Below the pieces are notes generated by a model that saw only the letters and a list, made by a program, of their open reading frames with translations, did no database searches and was not told the DNA's origin. A program made the translations under genes and the position numbers. From Anaerolineaceae bacterium (lineage in GTDB: Bacteria; Chloroflexota; Anaerolineae; Anaerolineales; Anaerolineaceae): a DNA stretch of 22,433 nucleotides. Shown one piece after another: positions 1 through 7,730 of the stretch (position 1 is its first letter; the number at the start of each line of letters is the position of its first letter). The stretch covers positions 1 to 22,433 of the forward strand of contig DQHW01000018.1 in assembly GCA_003524305.1 (NCBI GenBank). Direction: 5' to 3'.

Positions 1-848
1 TAGGTGTTCCATCACGTATGAATATAGGGCAGGTATTAGAAGTACATTTGGGATATGCGGCTAAGGCTTTAGGATGGAAAGTTGCAACACCGGTTTTTGA
101 TGGTGCAACCGAGGATGATATTGAGGAAACATTAGAAAGAGCAGGGCTTGCTAAGAATGGTAAGACAATATTGTATGATGGTAGGACGGGAGAACCATTT
201 GATAATCCTGTAACTGTAGGATACATGTATATATTAAAATTAGCTCACTTGGTGGATGATAAAATACATGCACGTTCAACCGGTCCGTACTCACTGGTTA
301 CACAACAACCTCTAGGTGGAAAAGCACAATTTGGCGGTCAGAGATTTGGAGAAATGGAGGTTTGGGCATTAGAAGCATATGGAGCAGCATATACCCTTCA
401 GGAGATTCTGACTGTAAAATCAGACGATGTTGTAGGAAGGGTAAAGACATATGAGTCAATTGTTAAAGGAGAAAATATTCCGGAGCCGGGAGTGCCCGAA
501 TCATTTAAGGTTCTAATAAAGGAATTGCAAAGTCTTTGTCTCGACATCAAAGTTCTTTCGGAAGAGCGTGAGGAAATAGTAATTAAGGAATCTGTGGAAG
601 ATGAAATAGAAGAACTTACTGTTAATCTTGAAGGAAGAGAAGATGGGCTCCCGCTAGGAGACTACAATGATAACTATGAAGAAACGGTAGAGGTAGAGGA
701 AGAAGAAGAGGGAGAAGAGGAATTTGACTTAGATGATATTGCAGAACCAATTGATTTAGAAGAATCAATTGATTTAGAAGAATCAGTAGAGGATGATTTG
801 TTTGAGGAAGAGGAATTTGACGAATTTAAACTGGATAAGGAATTTTAA
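1..848 (+). CDS. rpoB: DNA-directed RNA polymerase subunit beta, C-terminal part (5' end outside window)
   Basis: The open frame begins at base 3 (GVPSRMNIGQ...), so the gene runs in from the left; the ATG at 18 is internal. The part seen is the C-terminal clamp/anchor region of the beta subunit, with the family hallmarks MNIGQVLEVHLG, GYMYILKLAHLVDDK, QPLGGKAQFGGQRFGEMEVWALEAYGAA and ESFKVLIKELQSL. It is followed by a long, very acidic tail (roughly the last 90 residues) of the kind common in Clostridia. Sequence style and codon use are AT-rich, with AGA/AGG for five of seven arginines, unlike everything after about base 1130. It sits 21 bp before rpoC, as in the usual rpoBC operon. The identification is certain. 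Its belonging to the same genome as the rest of the window is doubtful. Confidence 0.96.
   Translation, partial: GVPSRMNIGQVLEVHLGYAAKALGWKVATPVFDGATEDDIEETLERAGLAKNGKTILYDGRTGEPFDNPVTVGYMYILKLAHLVDDKIHARSTGPYSLVTQQPLGGKAQFGGQRFGEMEVWALEAYGAAYTLQEILTVKSDDVVGRVKTYESIVKGENIPEPGVPESFKVLIKELQSLCLDIKVLSEEREEIVIKESVEDEIEELTVNLEGREDGLPLGDYNDNYEETVEVEEEEEGEEEFDLDDIAEPIDLEESIDLEESVEDDLFEEEEFDEFKLDKEF
749..784 (+). repeat. 18-bp tandem duplication in the rpoB acidic tail
   Basis: Two exact adjacent copies of an 18-bp unit (749-766 and 767-784) encode IDLEES twice within the acidic C-terminal extension of RpoB. It is in frame and lies in a low-complexity Glu/Asp-rich segment, so it is probably replication-slippage variation in a disordered tail. 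Confidence 0.85.
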
Positions 849-869
849 TATAGTTGAGGAGATGGTGCC

Positions 870-3800
870 ATGTTTGAATTTAATAACTTCGACAGTATAC
901 AGATAGGCTTAGCTTCTCCTGAGAAGATTAGGGAGTGGTCTAGAGGCGAGGTAAAAAAACCGGAGACTATAAATTATAGAACCCTCAAACCTGAAAAAGA
1001 TGGGCTTTTTGACGAGAGAATATTCGGGCCGACTAAAGACTGGGAATGTTATTGCGGAAAATATAAGCGAATTAGATATAAGGGAATAATCTGTGACAAG
1101 TGCGGTGTTGAAGTCACCAGAGCTTCGGTTCGCCGTGAGCGCATGGGACATATCGATTTAGCCACTCCTGTAGCCCACATCTGGTATACACGCCGCATCC
1201 CTTCATATCTCGGTTTGCTGCTTGATATTTCACGCCGAAACCTTGATCGTGTTTTGTATTTTGCACAATACATCGTCACATTTGTTGATGACGATGCCCG
1301 TCAGAAGGCTTTAAAACGTCTTGAAGACGAAATTAATGACACTGAACGTGCACAAGCGAGTTCCATTAACTCCAAAATTTTGGATGTAAAATCAGGCCGC
1401 GACAAGAAAATAGCCGAATTCATGCAGAAAAAGGCTGATATCGAATCAAAAGCTGACGAACAAACAGCCTCCCGCCTTGAACCTGTTATTCAAGAAGGGC
1501 AAACTCTTGAAAAGATGCTGACCGAAAAAATGGGTCAGGTTTTGAAGAAAAAAGTTGACTTCACAGCCGCTGATGTGACCATTGCGGATGTTGGCGATAC
1601 TGTCAATTCCAAGCATATTTCAAGCGTTCAAAAAGCTGTCAAAGAAAGTCTTGAAGAGATCGAAAGCGAATTCAAAAAGGAATTGCAGCGCGATCTTGAA
1701 CAAATCAAAATGAGCATTGAAACCATCAAAGCTGAAGCTGATGAAGTGATGGAAACCCTGCGTAATTCACTTGAGGATTCTTCAAGTGTTTCACAAGACC
1801 AGAATTCTCATTTGCGCGACGAACTGCAAGAACTTCATCCGTTTACCTTTTTGACTGAAAGCCGTTATCGTGAATTGAAATCTCGCTGGGGACAGGTTTT
1901 CAGAGCAGACATGGGTGCGGAGGCATTTTATGATGTATTGCGCCGTCTCGACCTCGAAAAACTTTCTGCTGACCTGTGGACTGAAGTTCGCACCTCGAAA
2001 AGTAAACAAAAACGTAAAAAAGCCACCACCCGTTTGAAAGTGGTTGAATCCTTCCGTCGATCAGGCAACCGTCCTGAGTGGATGATCCTGACCGTTTTGC
2101 CGGTCATCCCGCCAGATTTACGCCCGATGGTTCCATTGGATGGCGGCCGGTTCGCCACCTCTGATATGAACGATCTTTATCGCCGTGTGATCAACCGTAA
2201 CAACCGTCTGAAACGACTGTTGGAGCTTGGCGCACCGGATGTGATCGTCCGCAACGAAAAACGTATGCTCCAGGAAGCTGTTGACTCCCTGATTGACAAC
2301 TCGCAGCGCGGAAAGGCACTTTCTCGCCGTGGACGCCGCGAATTGAAGTCCTTGAGCGATATGCTTAAAGGCAAGAAGGGTCGCTTCCGCCGCAACCTGT
2401 TGGGTAAACGTGTTGATTACTCAGGCCGTTCTGTTATCGTGGTTGGTCCTCAATTGAAACTTTACCAATGCGGTTTACCAAAATCGATGGCGCTTGAACT
2501 TTTTAGACCATTCGTGATTTCCCGCCTGGTGGCGCACAGTTATGCAGCCAATGTTAAGGGGGCACGCCGCTTCATCGAACGCAACCGACCCGAGGTTTAC
2601 GAAGTTCTCGAAGAAGTTATCAAAGAACGTCCTGTATTGTTAAATCGTGCACCAACCCTTCACCGTTTGGGTATCCAGGCTTTTGAACCCATTTTGATTG
2701 AAGGCAGCGCCATTCAGTTGCATCCATTGGTAACCACCGCTTTCAACGCTGACTTCGATGGCGATCAGATGGCTGTGCATGTACCTCTTTCTGAAAAGGC
2801 TGTACGTGAAGCACGTACTTTGATGCTTTCCTCCAAAAACCTGTTGAAACCTGCTGATGGAGAGCCAATCATCAGCCCAGGTAAAGATATGGTGTTGGGT
2901 GTCTACTACCTGACCATGGAAGATAATCGCACTCATAAGGGTGACGGACGCGCTTTTGCTGATATTGATGAAGTTGATTTGGCCTATCAATTAGAACAAG
3001 TTGAACTTCACACCGATGTCAACGTGAAACTTTTTTCCTGGTTTACTGATGACCATGTGCGCCTCGAGAAACCTGAAACACGCATGATCAAAACAACAGT
3101 TGGTCGTGTGCTTTTCAATCGGATTCTGCCACCTGAAGTCCAGTTTGATAACCGCGTCCTTGAAAAAACCGGCATTAAAAATCTGATAGCAGATGTTTAT
3201 GACATCTGTGGTGAAACTGTAACCACCGAAGTCGCTGATAATATCAAGGATATTGGTTTCCAATATGCCATGAAATCAGGCATCACCATCGCTGTCGCTG
3301 ACATTTCGGTTCCAGAAGAAAAGGTCGCCATTTTGGCTGCTTCGCAATCTGAAGTGGATCAGATCAACAAGGGTTATCGCCGTGGATTGTTGACCGAACA
3401 AGAGCGCAATGAACAGGTCATCAAGGTCTGGCAAGATACGACAAAAGAAGTTGGTGATGCAGTGCGCAAGCATATGGATCCCAATGGAAACCTGGCAACC
3501 ATGGCCAGCTCCGGTGCAACCAAAGGTGGATTCGGACCTATCGCCCAGTTGGCTGGTATGCGCGGTTTGATGGCTGATCCTTCTGGACGTATCATTCGTC
3601 TGCCGATTACCTCAAACTTCCGCGAAGGTTTGACTGCACTTGAATACTTTATTTCTACACATGGTGCACGTAAAGGTCTTGCCGATACAGCCCTGCGTAC
3701 TGCAGATGCAGGCTATCTGACCCGCCGTCTTGTTGATATTGCTCAAGATATCATTATCAACGAGGTTGATTGCGGTACTGAAGATGGCATCTGGATCCGC

Positions 3801-5126
3801 AAGGAAGATGATGTTGCCGGTCAGAATCTCGGTGAGCGCTTGTTTGGACGCTCCATCGCGGCAAGAATCGTTGATCCTAAGACCGGTGAAGTAATTGGTG
3901 AACGCGATCAATTGCTGGATCATGAAATGGTGCGCAAAGTTATGGCTGCTGGAGTAGACAAGGTATTTGTCCGCTCTGCCATGACCTGCTCACTCATTCA
4001 CGGTATTTGTGCCAAATGCTATGGTATGGATTTAGGCCGTGGAGAACTGGTTGTACTCGGTTCTGCTGTAGGTGTTGTTGCCGCCCAATCCATTGGAGAG
4101 CCTGGCACTCAGTTGACCCTGCGTACCTTCCACACTGGTGGTGTTGCCTCAGGTGGAGATATTACTACCGGTCTACCCCGTGTTGAAGAGTTGTTTGAAG
4201 CTCGCCGTATGCCTAAAGGTGAAGCAGTCGTCTCAAGCATTGCCGGTGTTGCCAGCATGCTTCAAACAGAACGTGTCACAGACCAACGGATTGTCAGAGT
4301 CGAACACAGTGAAATGGTCTCTGATGAATATGAAGTCCCGGCCGATTGGAAAATCCAGACCAAGGATGAAACCAATGTTGCCATGGGTGATGTGATCGCC
4401 GATTTCGGTGAAGCACAAATCACTGCCCAACATAATGGTCGTGTACGCGTTGAAAAACGCAAAGTAATCGTTTCGTATGAACAGCGCGAGAGCGAAGAAT
4501 ATGAAATTCCGAGCACCTCACGCTTGATCATCCGCGACGGACAGAAAGTGGAAGCCGGCGAGCCTTTGACTGAAGGTTCCATCAATCCGCACACCATTTT
4601 GAAGATCAAAGGCCGCGAAGCAGCCCAGATTTACCTGATGACCGAAGTTCAAAAGGTGTATCGTGCCCAGGGTCAGAACATTAATGACAAACATTTTGAA
4701 GTGATCATCCGCAAGATGGTTGGCAAAGTGCAGGTTATTCGTCCAGGCGACTCTCATTACCTGCCCATGGATGTGATTGACCGCCTTGAGATCAAAGCTA
4801 CCAACGAGAAGCTCATTGCTGAAGGCAAGCAACCCGCAAGGTTTGTTGAAATCTTGTTGGGTGTGACCAAAGCATCGTTGAGCACTGATTCCTTCCTGTC
4901 CGCAGCTTCCTTCCAGCACACCATCAAAGTGTTGGCAGGAGCCGCCATTGCCTCCACGGAAGACCCGCTGTTTGGTCTGAAAGAAAACGTGATCATTGGC
5001 AAGCTCATTCCTGCAGGAACAGGTTTTGTTCACGGCCGGTTTACCCTCCCTGCCGATAAGGCTGTTGTGGTTGAGGAAGTCATTGATCTTGACGGCGCTG
5101 CACCTGTTGAACCATTGGCAGAGTAG
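870..5126 (+). CDS. rpoC: DNA-directed RNA polymerase subunit beta' (apparent chimera of two lineages at the 5' end)
   Basis: Catalytic beta' subunit of RNA polymerase, 1418 aa. The N-terminal zinc ribbon uses C60, C62, C75 and C78. The catalytic loop NADFDGDQM lies at residues 626-634, with Mg-binding D628, D630 and D632. The trigger-loop segment (ARKGLADTALRTADAGYLTRRLVD) is intact, and the second zinc site is C968, C1040, C1047 and C1050. Residues about 138-328 form a long charged coiled-coil-like insert between conserved regions A and B, the position where Thermus beta' also carries a non-conserved domain. The start ATG has a GAGGAG ribosome site. Residues 1-84 resemble Clostridia RpoC and use AGR for six of seven arginines; from about residue 85 the protein reads like Chloroflexota RpoC and uses mostly CGN. 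The frame is open across the switch. The 3' end is followed by an intrinsic terminator. Confidence 0.97.
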   Translation: MFEFNNFDSIQIGLASPEKIREWSRGEVKKPETINYRTLKPEKDGLFDERIFGPTKDWECYCGKYKRIRYKGIICDKCGVEVTRASVRRERMGHIDLATPVAHIWYTRRIPSYLGLLLDISRRNLDRVLYFAQYIVTFVDDDARQKALKRLEDEINDTERAQASSINSKILDVKSGRDKKIAEFMQKKADIESKADEQTASRLEPVIQEGQTLEKMLTEKMGQVLKKKVDFTAADVTIADVGDTVNSKHISSVQKAVKESLEEIESEFKKELQRDLEQIKMSIETIKAEADEVMETLRNSLEDSSSVSQDQNSHLRDELQELHPFTFLTESRYRELKSRWGQVFRADMGAEAFYDVLRRLDLEKLSADLWTEVRTSKSKQKRKKATTRLKVVESFRRSGNRPEWMILTVLPVIPPDLRPMVPLDGGRFATSDMNDLYRRVINRNNRLKRLLELGAPDVIVRNEKRMLQEAVDSLIDNSQRGKALSRRGRRELKSLSDMLKGKKGRFRRNLLGKRVDYSGRSVIVVGPQLKLYQCGLPKSMALELFRPFVISRLVAHSYAANVKGARRFIERNRPEVYEVLEEVIKERPVLLNRAPTLHRLGIQAFEPILIEGSAIQLHPLVTTAFNADFDGDQMAVHVPLSEKAVREARTLMLSSKNLLKPADGEPIISPGKDMVLGVYYLTMEDNRTHKGDGRAFADIDEVDLAYQLEQVELHTDVNVKLFSWFTDDHVRLEKPETRMIKTTVGRVLFNRILPPEVQFDNRVLEKTGIKNLIADVYDICGETVTTEVADNIKDIGFQYAMKSGITIAVADISVPEEKVAILAASQSEVDQINKGYRRGLLTEQERNEQVIKVWQDTTKEVGDAVRKHMDPNGNLATMASSGATKGGFGPIAQLAGMRGLMADPSGRIIRLPITSNFREGLTALEYFISTHGARKGLADTALRTADAGYLTRRLVDIAQDIIINEVDCGTEDGIWIRKEDDVAGQNLGERLFGRSIAARIVDPKTGEVIGERDQLLDHEMVRKVMAAGVDKVFVRSAMTCSLIHGICAKCYGMDLGRGELVVLGSAVGVVAAQSIGEPGTQLTLRTFHTGGVASGGDITTGLPRVEELFEARRMPKGEAVVSSIAGVASMLQTERVTDQRIVRVEHSEMVSDEYEVPADWKIQTKDETNVAMGDVIADFGEAQITAQHNGRVRVEKRKVIVSYEQRESEEYEIPSTSRLIIRDGQKVEAGEPLTEGSINPHTILKIKGREAAQIYLMTEVQKVYRAQGQNINDKHFEVIIRKMVGKVQVIRPGDSHYLPMDVIDRLEIKATNEKLIAEGKQPARFVEILLGVTKASLSTDSFLSAASFQHTIKVLAGAAIASTEDPLFGLKENVIIGKLIPAGTGFVHGRFTLPADKAVVVEEVIDLDGAAPVEPLAE
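1092..1150. other. Apparent lineage junction inside rpoC
   Basis: Codon use and protein style change abruptly here. To the left, arginines are AGA/AGG and the protein matches the Clostridia type (SPEKIREWSRGEVKKPETINYR). To the right, arginines become CGC/CGT, starting with the three in VRRERMG, and the protein continues in Chloroflexota style (HIWYTRRIPSYLGLLLDISRRN). The bridge CDKCGVEVT...RRERMGH is near-universal in bacteria, which makes it a likely place for an assembler to cross over or for homologous recombination. The exact breakpoint cannot be fixed by eye. Confidence 0.7.
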
Positions 5127-5142
5127 AGTTATTAACTGAATC

Positions 5143-5175
5143 AAAGAGCCCCGAGGTTTCTCGGGGTTCTTTTGT
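5143..5175 (+). terminator. Intrinsic terminator of rpoC
   Basis: A hairpin 17 bp after the rpoC stop has arms CCCCGAG/CTCGGGG (5149-5155 and 5160-5166) and a GTTT loop. A G.U pair and A-T/G-C pairs extend it out to 5143/5172, and it ends in a T-rich stretch (TTCTTTTG). It separates rpoC from the topoisomerase gene. Confidence 0.88.
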
Positions 5176-5201
5176 TAACCTCTTAAATTACTCACTATTT
5201 A
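5172..5201 (+). promoter_or_regulatory. Weak candidate promoter for the gyrA-type gene
   Basis: TTGTTA (5172-5177) and TATTTA (5196-5201) are spaced by 18 bp in the 129-bp gap after the rpoC terminator and upstream of the topoisomerase start. The match to the sigma70 consensus is partial. The position is the main argument. Confidence 0.25.
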
Positions 5202-5255
5202 TAGCAGGGTGGGGTAAACTTATCCTGAAATTCATTGCCTTGAACGGAGTCATCT

Positions 5256-7730
5256 ATGGAATTAGGACTTGTTAGAAAAGTCGATATCGATCACGAGATG
5301 CAGCAATCTTATCTTGATTATGCCATGAGCGTTATTGTTTCACGCGCCTTGCCTGATGCAAGAGACGGCCTTAAGCCTGTACAGCGCAGACTACTTTATG
5401 CGATGTATGATATGGGAATTCGTCCAGACTCGGCTTACAAGAAATCGGCCAGAATTGTTGGTGAGGTTCTTGGCAAGTACCACCCCCACGGTGATCAAGC
5501 CGTGTATGAATCGATGGCACGCCTGGCTCAGGATTTTTCAATGCGTTACGAGCTTGTTGACGGCCAGGGTAACTTTGGCAGTGTGGATGGTGACCCCCCG
5601 GCTGCGATGCGTTATACAGAAGCACGCATTACCCCGTTTGCATTGGAATTGCTCAGTCAACTGGACCGTAATACGGTCAATTTTGACCGTAATTTTGATG
5701 ATACGTTAAGTGAACCAAGTGTTCTTCCCTCGGCCATTCCAAATATGCTGGTCAACGGTGCTACGGGTATCGCCGTGGGCATGGCAACAAGCATTCCGCC
5801 GCATAATTTGTCTGAGACTGTAGATGCACTAAATTATATGCTTGAACACTGGCAAAAATTGGATGACATAACTGTTGGCGACCTGATGAAATTTATCCAG
5901 GGACCTGATTTTCCAACAGGCGGCATTATTCTACAAGAGCATGAACAAAACGAGCTTCAAGCTACTTATGCCACTGGAAAGGGAAAGATAACCCTGCGCG
6001 GCCGATTGAATCTGGAAGAAATGGCGCGCGGCAAGAGCCGCATTATCGTTACAGAGCTCCCATACATGACCAATAAATCCAGCCTGATTGAGCGGATTGC
6101 CGAGCTTGCCCGTGAAGGTGATCTTGAAGGCGTCTCTGATCTGCGAGATGAATCGGATCGGCATGGTATGCGCATTGTGATTGAACTAAATAAAGCTGCC
6201 GACGCAGATAAAACTTTACGGGCTTTATATAAACGCACACCGTTGCAGGTAACCTACAGTATCAATCTACTGGCATTGGTCAATGGTGAACCCAAGCTGC
6301 TTTCACTCAAGCAAGCTTTAAAAGTTTTTGTCGAGCATCGACTCGAAATTGTCAAACGGCGAAGTGAATATGATCTCAAGAAAGCGGAAGATCGCATCCA
6401 TATCCTTGAAGGTCTGCGTATCGCCATTAAATTCCTGGATGAAGTGATTGCCTTGATCCGCGCTGCAGCGGATACGGATCAAGCCAGGGAAAAATTGATG
6501 AAGAAATTCAAGTTGAGTATTGTGCAAGCCCAGGCTATTTTAGATATGCCTTTGAAGAGACTTGCGTCTCTTGAACGGAAAAAGATTGAACAAGAATACA
6601 AAGACCTGCTTGATCTTGTTAAGGAACTTCAAGCATTATTGAAATCTGAAGCAAAACGACGGCAAGCCATTATCGCTGAACTGGCTGATATCAAAGCAAA
6701 ATATGGCGACACTCGAAAAACACAAATTGTGATCCTCAAACAGGGTAAGGTTGCAGCAGATCTTCTGACTGTTAAAGAAGTTACTCCTGTAGAAAACGTG
6801 TGGGTTGCCATCTCCAAAGAGGGCAAGATCGCCAAAACTTCTGATAAAAATCCACCCAGGATGGGCGGTCGTGAAGCGCCTGTTTTACTGCTCAAAACGG
6901 ATTCTCACCAGAATCTTTACCTGGTTTCAAAATCAGGAAGATGCGCCTGTGTGGCGGTTCAATCTTTGCCACTGGTGGAAGATTTCGAAAACGCCAGTGA
7001 TATTCACCGGGTTTGCTCCTTAAAAGACGGCGATTCACCAACTTCATTGTTTTGCCTCAGCCATGATCAAAAACATTCCGAGACATTGTGCGTAACCACA
7101 CTGACCAAACAAGGAATGATCAAGAAATCACTGGTATCTGAATTGCCAGGCCCGTCTTCGGATACTTTTGTTTTGTGCAAAGTCAATGATGGAGATGAAT
7201 TAGGCTGGGCGATGTTGAATGAGAACGAGACTCAATATCTCATTCTAACGAGTCTTGGCATGTCAATCCGCTTTGAAGGTGATGATGTCCGCGTGATGGG
7301 TCTTGTTGCTGCCGGTGTGAATGCTCTAAAATTAGGGGCTGGAGATCAGGTTGCAGGTGTGGTAGAAATCACGAAGGGATTGGAACTTTTTGCAGTTTCT
7401 TCTGATGGAAAAGGCTGGCGCATGGAGGAAAAGGAATTTCCAATCCAGGGACGATACGGTCAAGGCGTGAACACATGCAAACTTAAACCAGCATGCATAA
7501 TGGTAGGTTTGGTGAATGGCAAGAAAAATACACAAATTGCATTACATTTGAAAAAAGCAGCCGCAAAAATAATCCGGCTGGATGAAATTCCAACCGGAAA
7601 AAGAGCGACCAGCGGCAAAACAGTCGTGGAATTGAAACCGGGAGATGAAGTTCAAGGTTTAGTTGCAATTCTTGATAACGTTGGACTGCCTGTTGGAACA
7701 GACAAGTTGGTGCAAAAAAGTCTCTTATGA
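5256..7730 (+). CDS. gyrA: DNA gyrase subunit A (type IIA topoisomerase A subunit)
   Basis: Cuts and religates DNA as the A subunit of an A2B2 type IIA topoisomerase; 824 aa, normal for GyrA. The breakage-reunion domain is complete: LDYAMSVIVSRALPDARDGLKPVQRR near residues 20-45, KYHPHGD at 74-80, and the catalytic pair R119-Y120 in AMRYTEARI. Residues after about 500 form the beta-pinwheel C-terminal domain. The GyrA box (consensus QRRGGRG) is degenerate, reading PRMGGRE at 534-540. The residue equivalent to E. coli Ser83 is Gln81, and that of Asp87 is Glu85. N-terminal similarity (VDGDPPAAMRYTE) favours GyrA over ParC, but the poor box leaves a topoisomerase IV-like role possible; no GyrB/ParE is nearby. 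A GGAG ribosome site at 5246-5249 supports the start. The stop overlaps the 3' end of the convergent gene. Confidence 0.92.
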   Translation: MELGLVRKVDIDHEMQQSYLDYAMSVIVSRALPDARDGLKPVQRRLLYAMYDMGIRPDSAYKKSARIVGEVLGKYHPHGDQAVYESMARLAQDFSMRYELVDGQGNFGSVDGDPPAAMRYTEARITPFALELLSQLDRNTVNFDRNFDDTLSEPSVLPSAIPNMLVNGATGIAVGMATSIPPHNLSETVDALNYMLEHWQKLDDITVGDLMKFIQGPDFPTGGIILQEHEQNELQATYATGKGKITLRGRLNLEEMARGKSRIIVTELPYMTNKSSLIERIAELAREGDLEGVSDLRDESDRHGMRIVIELNKAADADKTLRALYKRTPLQVTYSINLLALVNGEPKLLSLKQALKVFVEHRLEIVKRRSEYDLKKAEDRIHILEGLRIAIKFLDEVIALIRAAADTDQAREKLMKKFKLSIVQAQAILDMPLKRLASLERKKIEQEYKDLLDLVKELQALLKSEAKRRQAIIAELADIKAKYGDTRKTQIVILKQGKVAADLLTVKEVTPVENVWVAISKEGKIAKTSDKNPPRMGGREAPVLLLKTDSHQNLYLVSKSGRCACVAVQSLPLVEDFENASDIHRVCSLKDGDSPTSLFCLSHDQKHSETLCVTTLTKQGMIKKSLVSELPGPSSDTFVLCKVNDGDELGWAMLNENETQYLILTSLGMSIRFEGDDVRVMGLVAAGVNALKLGAGDQVAGVVEITKGLELFAVSSDGKGWRMEEKEFPIQGRYGQGVNTCKLKPACIMVGLVNGKKNTQIALHLKKAAAKIIRLDEIPTGKRATSGKTVVELKPGDEVQGLVAILDNVGLPVGTDKLVQKSLL

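Noticed and set aside
2640..3923. Series of minus-strand open frames opposite rpoC
   Set aside because: They are mirror frames of a strongly conserved coding region, lack ribosome sites and have no protein-like pattern.
4518..5144. Long antisense open frame (208 aa) opposite the end of rpoC
   Set aside because: The translation shows no recognisable domain and looks like the shadow of the rpoC codons; it also runs across the terminator hairpin.
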